Assembly: GCA_028455995.1 (NCBI GenBank)
Contig: JABELC010000015.1
Coordinates: 1 to 64,000 of the forward strand
Origin: Scleromitrula shiraiana
Lineage: Eukaryota > Ascomycota > Leotiomycetes > Helotiales > Sclerotiniaceae
Reading direction: 5' to 3'
DNA length: 64,000 bases
A model generated the notes under the pieces. That model saw nothing but the letters and a program-made list of their open reading frames with translations, was not told where the DNA came from and made no database searches. The position numbers were made by a program, and so were the translations under genes. Positions 63,067 through 64,000 of the stretch are shown one piece after another (within the stretch, counting starts at the first letter, position 1; each line of letters opens with the position of its first letter).

Positions 63067-63112
63067 ACCCAAACCCCCCAAACCCCCCAAACCCGCCAAA
63101 TTCGCCAAATTA
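63067..63112 (-). repeat. C-rich (CCCCCCAAA)n array, G-quadruplex motif on minus strand
   Basis: CCCAAACCCCCCAAACCCCC and the following CAAACCCGCC read on the minus strand as four G3+ runs separated by TTT loops. The unit is not the TTAGGG telomere repeat of ascomycetes. Confidence 0.85.
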
Positions 63113-63133
63113 CCAATATAGACACATACTGAG

Positions 63134-63173
63134 TACAATACAATACAATACGATACGATACGATAAGATACGA
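63134..63173 (+). repeat. (AATAC)n/(GATAC)n pentamer array
   Basis: About four AATAC-type units followed by four GATAC/GATAA-type units. Confidence 0.9.
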
Positions 63174-63416
63174 CACCTCGGACAAAATACTTTACGAAAT
63201 GGAATGCGCAGCAGTAAAAAAGCGACACGCCGGCCGAGTGTACCTGGGAATTTATCTTACTATGTTAGGAAAGCCAAGATCATGAACCTGGTATTAATAT
63301 TAATACCAATACCCTCTGATCTCAAGGGATAGGTACCTACTACTATCGATACGTAAATAGGCATTTCGACACCTTGGAATCAATACTATAATACATAAGG
63401 ATCTAGTATCTAAATA

Positions 63417-63448
63417 TATCTACATCTACATCTACATCTACATCTATC
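63417..63448 (+). repeat. (ATCTAC)n hexamer array
   Basis: About five units of ATCTAC, slightly degenerate at the end. Confidence 0.9.
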
Positions 63449-64000
63449 TCTCACCATCCTTCGAGGATATCCGATATGTACTGTACTATTATATCTGTTA
63501 ACTACCAACATTGGGATATATCTGACTGGTCCGACCCTCAAATACATCACAGGCCATCCAAGTCATCCACTCTCTAAGCAGTTTCTGTTAGTTGTCAATA
63601 TACTCCAATTTATTTCATCTTTAAGTTCATCTCGAGCTCGTATTCATTCATAAGTATGGTGGGATGTAAGATGTCAGCGATGTAACCTAATTCCTCCATC
63701 ATGTGAATATCAAGGTATATGCTACATCTGTGTATCACTTTCGAGACAATCAGGAATCTTTTGCATTCTATATGTAAATGTAAGATACTTCTATCAAGTT
63801 ATCTTCCTACGTCTCAAACATCGAATGGGTAAGTATCGAATATCGAATTGTTTCTTCAATCCGAGTTGGACAGAACTTTACGTTTTTCGATAAAACGTTT
63901 GTGGCTTGATGATTTCAACTCACTGCAGTATCGAATCGAATACATGCGATGCATACGTACATATGTGACTACTCGAGGATAAGATAGTTCTTTGGTTACG

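Larger units (their letters stand above)
62303..64000. promoter_or_regulatory. Long upstream region of the glucanosyltransferase gene, repeat-rich
   Basis: No gene recognised in 1.7 kb. The gene-proximal 350 bp probably hold the 5' UTR and promoter; CT-rich runs appear on the minus strand (complement of gaggagagaaggaaagaacg, 62,502-62,521). Further up are trinucleotide, G-rich, AAT, C-rich, AATAC/GATAC and ATCTAC arrays, listed separately. Confidence 0.5.

Noticed and set aside
63067..63112. Telomere or interstitial telomere repeat
   Set aside because: The unit (C5-6 with AAA) is irregular and is not CCCTAA; it lies among other microsatellites.

Overview
The window is nuclear DNA of a filamentous ascomycete (Pezizomycotina). 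The intron-containing genes at 51-62.3 kb (short GT..AG introns of about 50-240 bp, fungal-type GH72 enzyme with GPI signal, Fmp25-like RCC1 protein, YMC1-like carrier) look like those of a leotiomycete such as the Sclerotiniaceae, but that placement is inference from protein flavour only. The window has two compartments with a sharp border near 48.29 kb.

Region 1 (1-48.29 kb) is an extremely AT-rich isochore with no credible gene. It reads as a graveyard of transposons destroyed by C-to-T/G-to-A change on both strands, the expected outcome of repeat-induced point mutation (RIP). Comparing the stretch with itself by eye resolves several families. (a) An LTR retrotransposon with 160-bp LTRs: one complete 7,462-bp copy at 20,658-28,119 flanked by the 5-bp target duplication gaaat; a second copy on the minus strand running off the left edge (LTR 3,882-4,041); a 3' end fragment (4,042-4,481); a well-preserved solo LTR with its own 5-bp duplication (35,272-35,432); and a divergent LTR-like piece at the isochore border (48,288-48,426). 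(b) A non-LTR (LINE-like) family ending in a conserved ~120-bp 3' segment plus A-rich tail, with at least nine copies in both orientations; two very short copies are flanked by 13- and 14-bp target duplications. (c) A ~3.5-4 kb unidentified repeat present as two direct copies (about 31.5-35.2 and 35.4-39.9 kb). (d) A 979-bp almost perfectly palindromic element with TA duplications and a partial relative at 41.1-41.55 kb, inserted into (e) a ~450-bp GTCCGC-terminated element. Several satellites and microsatellites are also present. Order of events is readable: the LTR element landed inside a LINE copy, and (d) landed in (e), which had landed in (c).

Region 2 (48.3-64 kb) has normal base composition. 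Order: a decayed cytochrome P450 pseudogene (48.6-50.16 kb, +) at the border; succinyl-CoA:3-ketoacid CoA-transferase (51.0-52.7 kb, +, 3 exons); an Fmp25-like mitochondrial RCC1-repeat protein (53.2-55.0 kb, -, single exon); COG3/SEC34, a Golgi tethering subunit (55.3-58.0 kb, +, 5 exons), divergent from FMP25 over a 316-bp shared promoter; a YMC1-like mitochondrial carrier (58.55-59.7 kb, -, 2 exons); and a GPI-anchored 1,3-beta-glucanosyltransferase of family GH72 with a CBM43/X8 domain (60.4-62.3 kb, -, 4 exons). The last 1.7 kb is the upstream region of that gene, rich in microsatellites and G-runs. The genes are ordinary housekeeping neighbours, not a cluster; three of the five (SCOT, FMP25, carrier) are mitochondrial.

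I found no evidence of a novel multi-gene system. The interesting content is the legible nested-insertion history, the palindromic element, and the abrupt border carrying a dying P450.
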